DNA from: Microbispora sp. H13382
Lineage (GTDB): Bacteria > Actinomycetota > Actinomycetes > Streptosporangiales > Streptosporangiaceae
NCBI RefSeq assembly: GCF_014161445.1
Contig: NZ_JABBXA010000003.1
Location: forward strand, 186,001-250,000
Direction of reading: 5' to 3'
DNA: 64,000 nucleotides
Shown here: positions 56,242-64,000 of the stretch, in pieces
Layout of the letters: the number at the start of each line of letters is the position of its first letter
How positions within the stretch are numbered: the stretch's first letter is position 1
Translations under genes and position numbers: made by a program
The notes under the pieces: model-generated
What the model was told of the DNA's origin: nothing
The model's input: the letters and a program-made list of their open reading frames with translations, nothing else
Database searches by the model: none

Positions 56242-57066
56242 GTGTCCATCCCCTTCGGAGGATATGCCTCGCCCGAGCAGATCATGCGGGACAGGGCGGA
56301 GTATGCCCGCAAGGGCATCGCTCGCGGTCGCAGCGTGGTCGTCATGCAGTACGCCGACGGCATCCTGTTCGTGGCGCCCAACCCGTCGAAGGCGCTGCAC
56401 AAGATCAGTGAGATCTACGACCGCATCGGTTTCGCCGCGGTCGGGCGCTACAACGAGTTCGAGTCGCTCCGCCTGGCCGGCATCCGCTATGCCGACATCA
56501 ACGGCTACACGTTCAACCGCAACGACGTCACCGGCCGCGGCCTGGCGAACCTGTACGCCCAGCACCTCGGCATGATCTTCACCGAGTCGATCAAGTCGTT
56601 CGAGGTGGAGATCGTCGTCGCGGAGGTCGGCGACGCCCCCGAGGACGACCAGATCTACCGGATCACCTTCGACGGCTCCGTCTTCGACGAGCAGGGCATG
56701 GCCGTGATCGGCGGCCAGGCCGAGGCCGTCGGCGGACGCCTGAAGGAGCGCTACAGCGAGGGACTGCCGCTGCCGCAGGCCCTCGACGCCGCGCTGGCCG
56801 CCCTGACCGAGCCGGGTGGCGAGCGTCCCCCGGCGACCCAGCTCGAGGTCGCCGTGCTCGACCGCGGCAGGGAGCACCGCAAGTTCCTGCGCCTGACCGG
56901 GTCCCGCCTGGACAAGCTCCTGGAGACCGCCGGGGAGGGCCGGGAGAGCGCGCGGCGGCCCGCCGCCGAGCAGACCTCGTCCGAGGAGGCGCAGGCCGAG
57001 CAGGCTCCCGGCGCCACCCCGCCGATCGCCCCGGAGGGTGAGATCGACACGGGCTCCGGCGAGTAG
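56242..57066 (+). CDS. prcA: 20S proteasome alpha subunit
   Basis: A 274-residue protein forming the outer gate rings. The N-terminal alpha signature is [20 protein letters not shown], followed by [20 protein letters not shown] and the lysine of the ATPase-docking pocket region ([20 protein letters not shown]). The C-terminal tail is acidic and disordered (about residues 235-274). Start GTG 56242 with AGAGAGGA upstream. Together with PrcB and ARC it forms the bacterial proteasome. Confidence 0.97.
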   Translation: MSIPFGGYASPEQIMRDRAEYARKGIARGRSVVVMQYADGILFVAPNPSKALHKISEIYDRIGFAAVGRYNEFESLRLAGIRYADINGYTFNRNDVTGRGLANLYAQHLGMIFTESIKSFEVEIVVAEVGDAPEDDQIYRITFDGSVFDEQGMAVIGGQAEAVGGRLKERYSEGLPLPQALDAALAALTEPGGERPPATQLEVAVLDRGREHRKFLRLTGSRLDKLLETAGEGRESARRPAAEQTSSEEAQAEQAPGATPPIAPEGEIDTGSGE

Positions 57067-57196
57067 TCCGCACTTCCGTCCCTACCATCGCGGCGCCGCG
57101 TCCCTCTCCGGGGGCGCGGCGCCGTCCCGCGGTGGGGCCGGATCAGGGACTTACGGCTCAACCAAACCTCGATTTCGCTACTCTCATCCTGTTGTG

Positions 57197-57874
57197 ATGA
57201 CTTTTGATCTTTTCCGGCGAGCGGGCGTTCCGGCCGCCGCCGTCGCCCTCCTGTCGCTGACCGCCTGCTCCGGGTCCTCCGGCGGCTCGGCCTCGCCCAC
57301 CGTGACGGCCACCGTGACCGTGACCGCCCCCGCGTCGCCCGCGGAGCCGTCCCCCGCCCCGGAGGACTCCGGCACCCCGGCGGCGGAAACCCCGACCGCC
57401 TCGGCCACGACCGCGGCCCCGCGGAAGCCGGCCGGGCCGCCGATCACGGACAAGACGCCGGCTCCCTTCGGGGGGACCCTCCAGTCGGACCCAGGGCACG
57501 ACTTCACCAAGGGACTCAGCCCCAGCAGGGACGGTGTCGTGCGCGGGCAGCTGGTCGCCATGCACGACGAGAACGTGGCGGAGTACCGGCCGATCAAGTA
57601 CGTCAAGGAGTACGGCGGCAGCACGACCGGTCACTTCGAGGGGCCGCCGGAGGGCGACGTGACGGCCTTCGCCGCGCCCCTCGCGAAGGACGTGGTGTTC
57701 CTCAGCGCGGTCGGCTGCGACGGCAAGGACCAGACCATCGACGGCCGGTACCTCGGCACCCAGCGCTGCTCCAGGGACAAGCTGGTCCTGCGCGCCGACA
57801 AGGGCGACCTGCGGGCGCTCATCACCGTCGACGGAGGGCAGATCGTCAAGGTGACGGAGATTTACGTCGCCTGA
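57197..57874 (+). CDS. Lipoprotein with C-terminal beta-rich domain, unknown function
   Basis: A 225-residue protein. Signal sequence and lipobox AVALLSLTAC (lipidated cysteine at about residue 24) precede a long Pro/Thr/Ala/Ser-rich linker (about 30-95). The folded domain (about 100-225; FGGTLQSDPGHDFTKGLSPS, VVFLSAVGCDGKDQTIDGRY, DKLVLRADKGDLRALITVDG) carries two cysteines. I do not recognise the domain. It is anchored outside the membrane. ATG 57197 is used; GTG 57194 adds one residue. It sits between prcA and pafA on the same strand with its own leader. Confidence 0.8.
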   Translation: MTFDLFRRAGVPAAAVALLSLTACSGSSGGSASPTVTATVTVTAPASPAEPSPAPEDSGTPAAETPTASATTAAPRKPAGPPITDKTPAPFGGTLQSDPGHDFTKGLSPSRDGVVRGQLVAMHDENVAEYRPIKYVKEYGGSTTGHFEGPPEGDVTAFAAPLAKDVVFLSAVGCDGKDQTIDGRYLGTQRCSRDKLVLRADKGDLRALITVDGGQIVKVTEIYVA

Positions 57875-57931
57875 CGGCTCCTTCTCTTCATTCCACCGCC
57901 TGATCACTGTTCGGCCGCCGGTTTCGGGGAA

Positions 57932-57944
57932 TAGGGTGAGGTGA
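57932..57944 (+). promoter_or_regulatory. -10 element TAGGGT of pafA, leaderless start
   Basis: TAGGGT at 57932-57937 is followed by ATG 57944 (or GTG 57941) with no room for a leader, so the transcript likely starts at the initiation codon. Confidence 0.5.
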
Positions 57945-59302
57945 TGGATCGACGCATATTCGGGCTGGAGAACGAGTACGGCGTCACCTGCACGTTCCGC
58001 GGGCAGCGGAGGCTGTCGCCGGACGAGGTGGCGCGGTACCTGTTCCGGCGAGTGGTGTCCTGGGGCCGATCGAGCAACGTATTCCTGCGCAACGGCGCAC
58101 GTCTGTATCTGGACGTGGGCAGCCATCCCGAGTACGCCACCCCTGAGTGCGACAACGTCGTGGAGCTTGTCACCCACGACAAGGCAGGGGAGCGGATCCT
58201 GGAGGGTCTCCTCGTGGACGCCGAGAAGCGGCTCCGCGAGGAGGGCATCGCGGGAGACATCTACCTGTTCAAGAACAACACCGACTCGGCCGGCAACTCC
58301 TACGGCTGCCACGAGAACTATCTCGTGGGCCGGCACGGGGAGTTCGGACGGCTGGCCGACGTCCTGATCCCCTACCTGGTGACGCGGCAGATCATCTGCG
58401 GCGCGGGCAAGGTGCTGCAGACCCCGCGCGGAGCCGTCTACTGCGTCTCCCAGCGGGCCGAGCACATCTGGGAGGGCGTGTCCTCCGCGACCACCCGGTC
58501 CCGGCCGATCATCAACACCCGCGACGAGCCGCACGCGGACGCCGAGCGGTTCCGCCGGCTGCACGTCATCGTGGGCGACTCGAACATGAGCGAGACCACG
58601 ATGCTGCTCAAGGTCGGCGCCACCGACCTGGTGCTGCGCATGATCGAGGCGGGCGTGGTGATGCGCGACCTGTCCCTGGAGAACCCGATCAGGGCGATCC
58701 GGGAGGTGTCCCACGACATGACGGGCCGCCGCAGGGTGCGCCTGGCCAACGGCCGCGAGGCCTCGTCGCTGGAGATCCAGCAGGAGTACCTGACCAAGGC
58801 GCAGGACTTCGTCGAACGGCGGGGCGGGGACGCCATCGCCAAGCGGGTGCTGGAGCTGTGGGAGCGCACGCTGCGCGCGGTCGAGACGGGCGACCTCGAC
58901 CTCGTCTCGCGGGAGATCGACTGGGTCACCAAGTACCAGATGATTGAACGTTACAGGCAGAAGTACGACCTGCCGCTGTCGTCGCCGCGCGTGGCGCAGC
59001 TCGACCTGGCCTACCACGACGTCCACCGCAAGCGGGGCCTGTTCTACCTCCTGCAGAAGCGGGGGGCCGTCGAGAGGGTGGCCGACGACGTCAAGATCTT
59101 CGAGGCCAAGTCGGTTCCGCCGCAGACCACACGGGCCAAGCTGCGCGGGGAGTTCATCCGCAAGGCCCAGGAGAAGCGGCGCGACTTCACCGTCGACTGG
59201 GTCCACCTGAAGCTCAACGACCAGGCCCAGCGGACGGTGCTGTGCAAGGACCCGTTCCGCAGCGTGGACGAGAGGGTCGACAAGCTGATCGCCGGTATGT
59301 GA
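57944..59302 (+). CDS. pafA: Pup ligase PafA
   Basis: A 452-residue protein homologous to Dop but without the Dop loop. The N-terminal [20 protein letters not shown] holds the ATP-binding glutamate. [20 protein letters not shown] and [20 protein letters not shown] are the shared nucleotide-site segments. [20 protein letters not shown] is part of the Pup-binding C-terminal region. It forms the isopeptide bond between the Pup C-terminal glutamate and substrate lysines. It is predicted leaderless. The absence of an insertion after residue 40 is what separates it from Dop. Confidence 0.97.
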   Translation: MDRRIFGLENEYGVTCTFRGQRRLSPDEVARYLFRRVVSWGRSSNVFLRNGARLYLDVGSHPEYATPECDNVVELVTHDKAGERILEGLLVDAEKRLREEGIAGDIYLFKNNTDSAGNSYGCHENYLVGRHGEFGRLADVLIPYLVTRQIICGAGKVLQTPRGAVYCVSQRAEHIWEGVSSATTRSRPIINTRDEPHADAERFRRLHVIVGDSNMSETTMLLKVGATDLVLRMIEAGVVMRDLSLENPIRAIREVSHDMTGRRRVRLANGREASSLEIQQEYLTKAQDFVERRGGDAIAKRVLELWERTLRAVETGDLDLVSREIDWVTKYQMIERYRQKYDLPLSSPRVAQLDLAYHDVHRKRGLFYLLQKRGAVERVADDVKIFEAKSVPPQTTRAKLRGEFIRKAQEKRRDFTVDWVHLKLNDQAQRTVLCKDPFRSVDERVDKLIAGM

Positions 59303-59374
59303 TCTCTTACACCGCTCTGACGGCGGGTTCGGGTAGCCTGGCCCGGACCCGCTGTCTGTTTGAGGATTACCTAC

Positions 59375-60340
59375 ATGCGCCGTAGTACGGCACTCGTCGC
59401 CGCCCTGCCCCTGCTGCTCGCCGCCGCGTGCGGAACCGCGCAGAAGACCGCCTCCAGCGCGAGCCCCGCCGCCTCCGGGGCCCGGGCCGCGGCCACGGCC
59501 ATCAAGGTGACGGGAGAGGTCGGCAAGAAGCCCACCCTGACCTTCCCGTCGGGCCAGCCCTCGCTCACGTCCGCCTCCATCAAGGTCGTCGAGGGCCAGG
59601 GCACCCCCGCCAAGGACGGCGACGTCCTCACCGCCAACGTCACGGTCTACAACTGGGACGGCAAGGAGAACAAGTCGGCGGGCTCCGACTACGACCAGGG
59701 CAAGTCGGAGTTCGTCTCGGTCAGTCCGCAGCTGCCCAAGGCGCTGCACGAGGCGCTCGTCGGCGCCAAGCCCGGCGGCCGGGTGATGGCCGTCGTCGCC
59801 AAGGACAACCTGAGCGCCGAGCAGCTCGACCAGGCCAAGCAGCAGGGCCAGGACTTCAACAACGCGTCCCAGGTGCTGGTCATCGACGTCATGTCGGCCA
59901 CGCTGAAGTCCATCGAGGGCACCGCCGTCGACCCGGGCGTCGACGGGGTGAAGATCGGCAACCCCGGCGGTGACAAGGCCCCGGCGCTGACCACCAAGAC
60001 CAGCGAGAAGGCGCCCAAGAAGCTCGTCGTCAAGACCGTGATCAAGGGCGCCGGCCCGGAGGTGAAGGCCGACCAGACGGTCCTCGCCCACTACGTCGGC
60101 AAGATCTGGGGCACCGACAAGCAGTTCGACTCCAGCTGGGAGCGCGGCCAGCCCGCGACCTTCGCTCTCAACCAGGTCGTCAAGGGCTGGTCGCAGGGGC
60201 TCACCGGGGTGCCCGTCGGCAGCCGCGTCCTCATCACGATCCCGCCGGACCTCGGCTACGGCAAGGAGGGCAACGCCCAGGGCGGCATCAAGGGCACGGA
60301 CACGCTCGTCTTCGTCGTGGACGTCCTCGGCGCCGCCTGA
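59375..60340 (+). CDS. FKBP-type peptidyl-prolyl isomerase lipoprotein (two FKBP domains)
   Basis: A 321-residue lipoprotein. Signal peptide with lipobox LVAALPLLLAAAC (cysteine at about residue 18). The first FKBP-like region (about 75-190) is degenerate (GDVLTANVTVYNWDGKENK, ALVGAKPGGRVMAVVAKDNL). The second (about 220-321) has typical FKBP features: KADQTVLAHYVGKIWGTDKQ, FDSSWERGQPATFALNQVVK, GVPVGSRVLITIPPDLGYG and GTDTLVFVVDVL. It should assist folding of exported proteins. An FKBP gene beside pafA is common in actinomycetes. A 17-bp terminator follows. Confidence 0.92.
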   Translation: MRRSTALVAALPLLLAAACGTAQKTASSASPAASGARAAATAIKVTGEVGKKPTLTFPSGQPSLTSASIKVVEGQGTPAKDGDVLTANVTVYNWDGKENKSAGSDYDQGKSEFVSVSPQLPKALHEALVGAKPGGRVMAVVAKDNLSAEQLDQAKQQGQDFNNASQVLVIDVMSATLKSIEGTAVDPGVDGVKIGNPGGDKAPALTTKTSEKAPKKLVVKTVIKGAGPEVKADQTVLAHYVGKIWGTDKQFDSSWERGQPATFALNQVVKGWSQGLTGVPVGSRVLITIPPDLGYGKEGNAQGGIKGTDTLVFVVDVLGAA

Positions 60341-60355
60341 CACCCGCATACGACA

Positions 60356-60393
60356 ACGGGGCCCCTCCCGCCGCCCGGCGGGAGGGGCCCCGT
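60356..60393. terminator. Strong bidirectional terminator
   Basis: ACGGGGCCCCTCCCGCC at 60356-60372 pairs perfectly over 17 bp with 60377-60393 around a four-base loop, between the convergent FKBP and chitosanase genes. Confidence 0.8.
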
Positions 60394-60406
60394 CGTCGTG
60401 CGGGCG

Positions 60407-61273
60407 TCAGCTCCGGATCTCGTAGGCGTCGCCGTAGACCTTCCAGCGCAGCGGCGGATCGAGGTCGAGGTTGCCGTTCCTCAGGAACACCCGCTGGGCC
60501 GTGTCGACCCGGCTGGTGTCGCTGTGCGCCTCCTCCGTCTTCATCGCCGCCTTGCGGGCGTCGAGGAACGCGTTGAGGTAGGCGACCTCGTCCCCGCCCT
60601 GTGCCGGGGTCTTCGCCTTCTTCATGGCCGTCTTGCGGATGCCGCCGAAGCTGACCGCGTCGTCGCCCGGGCCGTGCATGACGATGGCGTCGTAGTAGAC
60701 GAACTGCCCGAGCGCGCGCAGGCCGTCGGCCTTGGCCCGGGCCACGGCCGGGTCGAAGTAGACCCGGTCGCGCTCGTCGTTCTGCGCCTGCCGGAACACC
60801 GGATCCGCGGCGGCGGCGCGCCAGTCCCCGGGGAAGCCCGGGTCGAGCCCCCGGTGCGAGTCGGTGCCGTTCACCTTCCGCAGGGCGGGCAGATACTTGG
60901 CCAGCACGTTGCCGGGCTTGCGCATGGTGTAGAGCTCGACCAGGTCGAGCATGTCGCCGGTGCCCGAGCAGAAGCCGATGATGCCGGCGGTGTAGCCGCG
61001 CCCGTCGTCGATGTCCTCGATGTACTTGTACTGGGCCTTCCAGTCGAGGGAGGAGTTCTCCGCGCTGGAGACGAGCTCCATCGCGATCTCCTTCTTCTTC
61101 GGGTCGGTGAGGTCGGCCGGGGCGGCCATGACCGTGACCTTCAGGGGCTCCCCGGCGGCGGCCGGGCCGCCGGTGGCGGCTCCCGCCGCTCCCGCGGGGA
61201 GTGCGGCCGCAGCGGCGGCCAGGAGCAGCAGAGCCGCGCGCCGGGGAGTGCGCCTGATCAGCGGATCTTTCAC
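60407..61273 (-). CDS. csn: Secreted GH46 chitosanase
   Basis: A 288-residue precursor. The N-terminal signal peptide has a Tat-like arginine pattern (LIRRTPRRAALLLLAAA). The catalytic region matches the family 46 chitosanase signature: AENSSLDWKAQYKY (catalytic glutamate) then IEDIDDGRGYTAGIIGF (catalytic aspartate), followed by CSGTGDMLDLVELY. The enzyme cleaves chitosan endo-wise outside the cell. GTG 61273 is preferred because it puts the arginine-rich n-region at the start; ATG 61342 lies only 13 bases from the operator and gives an atypical leader. A palindromic operator (61355-61371) upstream suggests induction by chitosan oligomers. Confidence 0.92.
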   Translation of the reverse strand: MKDPLIRRTPRRAALLLLAAAAAALPAGAAGAATGGPAAAGEPLKVTVMAAPADLTDPKKKEIAMELVSSAENSSLDWKAQYKYIEDIDDGRGYTAGIIGFCSGTGDMLDLVELYTMRKPGNVLAKYLPALRKVNGTDSHRGLDPGFPGDWRAAAADPVFRQAQNDERDRVYFDPAVARAKADGLRALGQFVYYDAIVMHGPGDDAVSFGGIRKTAMKKAKTPAQGGDEVAYLNAFLDARKAAMKTEEAHSDTSRVDTAQRVFLRNGNLDLDPPLRWKVYGDAYEIRS

Positions 61274-61354
61274 GTGCGTCGCTCCGTTCTCCGCCCGCGA
61301 CCGGCCTGCGGCGGGGGAGGCGGGCGGGGATGAGCCCTCCATGAGGGGGATTAG

Positions 61355-61371
61355 TTAGGAAGGTTTCCTAA
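61355..61371. promoter_or_regulatory. Chitosanase-type palindromic operator
   Basis: TTAGGAA-GGT-TTCCTAA: seven-base perfect inverted repeat with a three-base spacer, between the divergent chitosanase and winged-helix regulator genes. A TTAGGAA/TTCCTAA palindrome of this type is what I recall for the CsnR operator of Streptomyces-group chitosanase genes. Confidence 0.65.
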
Positions 61372-61434
61372 TGAAAGCAGCACGCTCGCGACGGTGTCAA
61401 CGGTCCTGCCGGCGGCACGACCTAGACTCCGGCT

Positions 61435-62100
61435 GTGACGAGCGACGACCTGGAGTCGATGAGCGTGCTCGGCGATCCCGTGCGGCGGGCGCTGTACCGG
61501 TTCGTGGCCGAGCAGGGGCGGGACGTGGGCCGCAACGAGGCGGCCGAGGCGGCCGGCGTCCAGCGCACGCTGGCCGCCCACCATCTGGACAAACTGGTGG
61601 AGGCGGGCCTGCTCGAGGCGGGATTCAAGCGGCTGAGCGGCAGGGCGGGCCCCGGCGGTGGCCGCCCCGCGAAGGTCTACCGGCGGGTGCGCGAGGAGCG
61701 GTCCGTGAGCCTGCCGCCGCGGGACTACCGCACGCTGGCGCTCGTGCTGGCGGAGACCGTCGACCTGCTGGGCGGTGAGGAGAAGGCCGAGGAGGCCGCC
61801 CGGCGGGCGGGGGAGCGCCTGGCCGCCGGCTCCTCCGGTGCCGGCGGGGCCGCCGGTCTCGTGGGGGTGCTGCGCGGGCGCGGCTACGAGCCGTACGAGG
61901 AGGAGGGGCGGGTGCGGTTGCGCAACTGCCCCTTCCATGTGCTGGCCGAAACTCACCCGCTGCTCGTGTGCTCGATGAACCTCGCGCTCTGCGAGGGGAT
62001 GCTGGCCGGTCTTGGCGAGACAGGGGTCGCCGCGACGCTCGATCCGAGACCGGGGGAGTGTTGTGTGGCCTTCACGCCCTCTAAAAACAACGAAGATTGA
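61435..62100 (+). CDS. Winged-helix transcriptional regulator with clustered cysteines
   Basis: A 221-residue protein. The DNA-binding part is SVLGDPVRRALYRFVAEQGR, VGRNEAAEAAGVQRTLAAHH and LDKLVEAGLLEAGFKRLSGR. The C-terminal region carries cysteines in RLRNCPFHVLAETHPLLVCS, MNLALCEGML and GECCVAF, an arrangement resembling the Fe-S-binding C terminus of SufR-type regulators. A metal or redox sensor is therefore plausible, but only inferred. GTG 61435 start. It is divergent from the chitosanase, though CsnR-type regulators are usually ROK proteins, so it is not an obvious chitosanase regulator. Confidence 0.82.
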   Translation: MTSDDLESMSVLGDPVRRALYRFVAEQGRDVGRNEAAEAAGVQRTLAAHHLDKLVEAGLLEAGFKRLSGRAGPGGGRPAKVYRRVREERSVSLPPRDYRTLALVLAETVDLLGGEEKAEEAARRAGERLAAGSSGAGGAAGLVGVLRGRGYEPYEEEGRVRLRNCPFHVLAETHPLLVCSMNLALCEGMLAGLGETGVAATLDPRPGECCVAFTPSKNNED

Positions 62101-62114
62101 CATAGACTCGGGGT

Positions 62115-62591
62115 ATGCATCTCGCCCAGTTCAACGTCGCCCATCTCCGCGCGCCACTCGACTCCCCGGCGCTGGCGGACTTCGTCGCCGCACTGGAACC
62201 GATCAACGCGTTGTCCGACGCCGCCCCCGGCTTCGTCTGGCGCATGAAGGGGGGCGAGGACCCCACGGACACCATCCAGCACGAGTACGGCGACCTTCTG
62301 CTGGTCAACTTCTCGGTCTGGGAGTCACGCGAGGCGCTGTGGAACTTCGTCTACCGCAGCGCCCACCTGGACGTCATGCGCCGCCGCCGCGAGTGGTTCC
62401 ACCGGGCGGCCGAGTCGTACACGGTGATGTGGTGGGTGCCGGGGGGCTACCGGCCGTCGCTCGACGAGGCCATGGCGCGCCTGGAACTGCTCCGGGCGCA
62501 GGGACCGGGCCCGGAGGCGTTCACGTTCAAGGACTTCTACGAGAGCAGCGACGCCGCGCACCTCCCGGCGGCGGCGGAGGTCAGGAAGTAG
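62115..62591 (+). CDS. DUF3291-like monooxygenase-fold protein
   Basis: A 158-residue protein with the pattern I know from DUF3291: MHLAQFNVAHLRAPLDSPAL, DAAPGFVWRMKGGEDPTD, LLLVNFSVWESREALWNFVY and VMWWVPGGYRPSLDEAMARL. It likely has an ABM-like dimeric barrel. Function is unknown. It follows the winged-helix gene by 14 bases and may be co-transcribed. Its last 55 bases overlap the 3' end of the convergent DUF3866 gene, an uncommon antisense overlap. Confidence 0.85.
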   Translation: MHLAQFNVAHLRAPLDSPALADFVAALEPINALSDAAPGFVWRMKGGEDPTDTIQHEYGDLLLVNFSVWESREALWNFVYRSAHLDVMRRRREWFHRAAESYTVMWWVPGGYRPSLDEAMARLELLRAQGPGPEAFTFKDFYESSDAAHLPAAAEVRK

Positions 62592-63604
62592 GCCAGGTCC
62601 TCCTCCAGACCGCGGCCCATGGTGGACAGCCGCACGGGTGACGCCTTCAGCGCGTCGTGCAGGCCGTCAACCGGCACGGTCACGATCTCGTGCCGCGTGG
62701 CCAGGGCCGCGGCCTGCTCGCGCACAGCCGCCCCGAACGCGCCGGGCAGATCCGGCACGACGACCCGGGCCGGGGCCAGCGCGACCCGGCCGTACGCGGT
62801 GAGCGAGTGGTGCGACACCCCGACGTGCCGCTCGCGCCGGTCGCCCTCGCTGACCCGCAGCGCGGCCACGGGCCGCCCGCCCAGCACGGCGGCGGCGTTG
62901 ACCGCCTCGCCCGCGGCGACGCCGGAGAACCCCCAGCGGGTGCCGGTGCCGAGGTTGCCCGGCCCCTGCGCGACCACGGCGACGTCGGCGCCGAGCACGT
63001 GACGGGCGGCCAGCAGGCCGGTGTGCAGCGTGACCGCCTCGACGTCCCCGCCGAAGGACTGGCCGGTCGTCACCACCCCGCACAGCCAGTCGCGCTCGCG
63101 CAGGGTCGCGCACGACATCGAGAACCAGGCCGGCAGCGCCCCGCCGTCCTGCATCACGTACGCCACCCTGGTGCCCGGGGAGTCCGCGTACAGGCCGCAC
63201 AGGATCGCGGGCAGGGCGGAGTGCAGATCCGCGACGACCACGGGCATCCCGCCGACCGAGTCCGCCTCCCGCAACGCCTCGTGGTGCGGGGACCCCTGCT
63301 CGTCCGCGCCGAGCACGGTGGCCTGCAACGGGGTGTAGCGTGCTTTCACCAGGTGGCCGGGGCCGGACGGATCTTGCGGTAAACGGTCCGGGACGGCGAC
63401 CACCATGGCGTACCCTCCCGTACCGAGACCCATGGCGAGGGCGGTCGTGTTGAGCAGCACGGTGTCGCCCACTTCAGGGCGTCCCACCAGCGGGGGATAG
63501 GCGAGCGCCCGGCACTCGCCCTCGGCGACGGCGACGTCGAGTTCCACCGCCCCCGGCCACTCGCGCCGGACCCGCACCACCTCGCCCTTACGCCATCTGA
63601 TCAC
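62537..63604 (-). CDS. DUF3866 family protein
   Basis: A 355-residue protein. It begins VIRWRKGEVVRVRREWPGAV and has LAYPPLVGRPEVGDTVLLNT, MPVVVADLHSALPAILCGLY, VVTTGQSFGGDVEAVTLHTG and VVAQGPGNLGTGTRWGFSG. I recognise it as the conserved DUF3866 family of unknown function. No membrane segments are evident. GTG 63604 is the start: TACCCT on the minus strand (63617-63612) is a -10 placed so that transcription begins at the start codon. It overlaps the DUF3291 gene tail-to-tail and is divergent from pafB. Confidence 0.82.
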   Translation of the reverse strand: MIRWRKGEVVRVRREWPGAVELDVAVAEGECRALAYPPLVGRPEVGDTVLLNTTALAMGLGTGGYAMVVAVPDRLPQDPSGPGHLVKARYTPLQATVLGADEQGSPHHEALREADSVGGMPVVVADLHSALPAILCGLYADSPGTRVAYVMQDGGALPAWFSMSCATLRERDWLCGVVTTGQSFGGDVEAVTLHTGLLAARHVLGADVAVVAQGPGNLGTGTRWGFSGVAAGEAVNAAAVLGGRPVAALRVSEGDRRERHVGVSHHSLTAYGRVALAPARVVVPDLPGAFGAAVREQAAALATRHEIVTVPVDGLHDALKASPVRLSTMGRGLEEDLAYFLTSAAAGRCAASLLS

Positions 63605-63643
63605 GCCGAAAAGGGTAGCGTTCTCGACTGGAAGGGAGGCCCG

Positions 63644-64000
63644 ATGTCGCGGCGGAAGACCGAGCGGCTGCTCAATCTGGTTATCTGCCTGCTCGCGACG
63701 CGGCGGCCGTTGAGCGCGGAGCAGATCCGGCAGGCCGTGCCCGGGTACGACCCGGACAACGACGAGGCCTTCCAGCGCATGTTCGAGCGCGACAAGAACG
63801 AGCTGCGTGAGATCGGCATCCCCATCGAGGTCCACAAGGACCCCTGGGAGGACGACCCCGGCTACCGGATCGTGCGCGAGGCCTACGAGCTGCCCGAGAT
63901 CACCCTGGAGCCGGACGAGGCCGCCGTCATCGGCCTGGCCGCGCAGGTGTGGCAGCGGGCGAGCCTCGCGGAGGCGGCCGGCGGGGCGCTGCTGAAGCTG
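63644..64000 (+). CDS. pafB: WYL-domain transcriptional regulator PafB (N-terminal part, cut by window edge)
   Basis: An open frame of 119 codons runs to the right edge. The N-terminal helix-turn-helix is MSRRKTERLLNLVICLLATR followed by RPLSAEQIRQAVPGYDPDND, then EAFQRMFERDKNELREIGIP and EVHKDPWEDDPGYRIV. This is the start of PafB, which with PafC forms the WYL-domain activator of the mycobacterial DNA-damage response. pafB and pafC normally lie just downstream of pafA; here five genes separate pafA and pafB. GAAGGGAGG lies four bases before ATG 63644. The WYL domains are outside the window. Confidence 0.9.
   Translation, partial: MSRRKTERLLNLVICLLATRRPLSAEQIRQAVPGYDPDNDEAFQRMFERDKNELREIGIPIEVHKDPWEDDPGYRIVREAYELPEITLEPDEAAVIGLAAQVWQRASLAEAAGGALLKL

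Noticed and set aside
57158-60349. 1063-codon minus-strand frame across pafA and the FKBP gene
   Set aside because: A shadow of confidently identified plus-strand genes, with no recognisable domain.

Overview
The window looks like chromosomal DNA of a high-G+C actinomycete, most likely a Streptosporangiales or Streptomyces-like filamentous genus. The evidence is the very high G+C, the many GTG starts, four-base ATGA/GTGA stop-start overlaps, a complete Pup-proteasome gene set (arc/mpa, dop, pup, prcB, prcA, pafA, start of pafB), and Streptomyces-style families such as the HemD-DNA-binding fusion, GH46 chitosanase and Tat-like exports. I see no rRNA, tRNA, CRISPR array, transposase or prophage.

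Layout. (1) 1-7.6 kb: a tightly overlapping nitrate/nitrite assimilation operon. It runs from the nitrate reductase catalytic subunit (cut by the left edge) through a FAD/[2Fe-2S] electron-transfer subunit, nirB, nirD and a uroporphyrinogen-III-synthase/winged-helix regulator to a sirohydrochlorin chelatase, so it supplies both enzymes and siroheme. (2) 7.6-8.2 kb: a small toxin-antitoxin-like pair whose toxin reading frame is broken. (3) 8.6-14.9 kb: the most interesting block. A serine acetyltransferase domain is in frame with an ATP-grasp ligase, followed by a second ATP-grasp ligase, an MFS exporter, a small amino-methyltransferase-like enzyme and a cysteine-synthase homologue. It reads as an uncharacterised small-peptide or beta-substituted-alanine biosynthetic operon. 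(4) 15.0-16.4 kb: an ArsR regulator with two operators, an SRPBCC protein and a TIGR03086-like protein.

(5) 16.4-22.3 kb: PAC2 protein, B12-dependent metH, a HAD phosphatase and a small membrane protein. (6) 22.6-28.6 kb: a five-gene oligopeptide/dipeptide ABC importer. (7) 28.7-30.7 kb: a NarL-type two-component system. (8) 30.9-34.8 kb: RecB-like nuclease, site-2 protease with CBS region, and an FHA protein. (9) 34.9-38.9 kb: TetR regulator with an operator inside the promoter of a PfkB kinase, a class III aminotransferase, and a double GNAT protein.

(10) 39.2-64 kb: the proteasome region (trmI, arc, dop, pup, prcB, prcA, pafA, pafB). Between dop and pup sit a membrane-anchored protein, an OmpR/HK two-component system, a PepSY protein and a Ser/Thr kinase. 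Between pup and prcB sits a minus-strand carbohydrate operon (PHP hydrolase, Gfo/Idh/MocA oxidoreductase, GH38 mannosidase). After pafA come an FKBP lipoprotein, a secreted chitosanase with a palindromic operator, a winged-helix regulator with clustered cysteines, DUF3291 and DUF3866 proteins, and the 5' end of pafB at the right edge.

All calls come from reading motifs and gene context. No database search was run, so family names are recognition and functions without signature motifs are inference.
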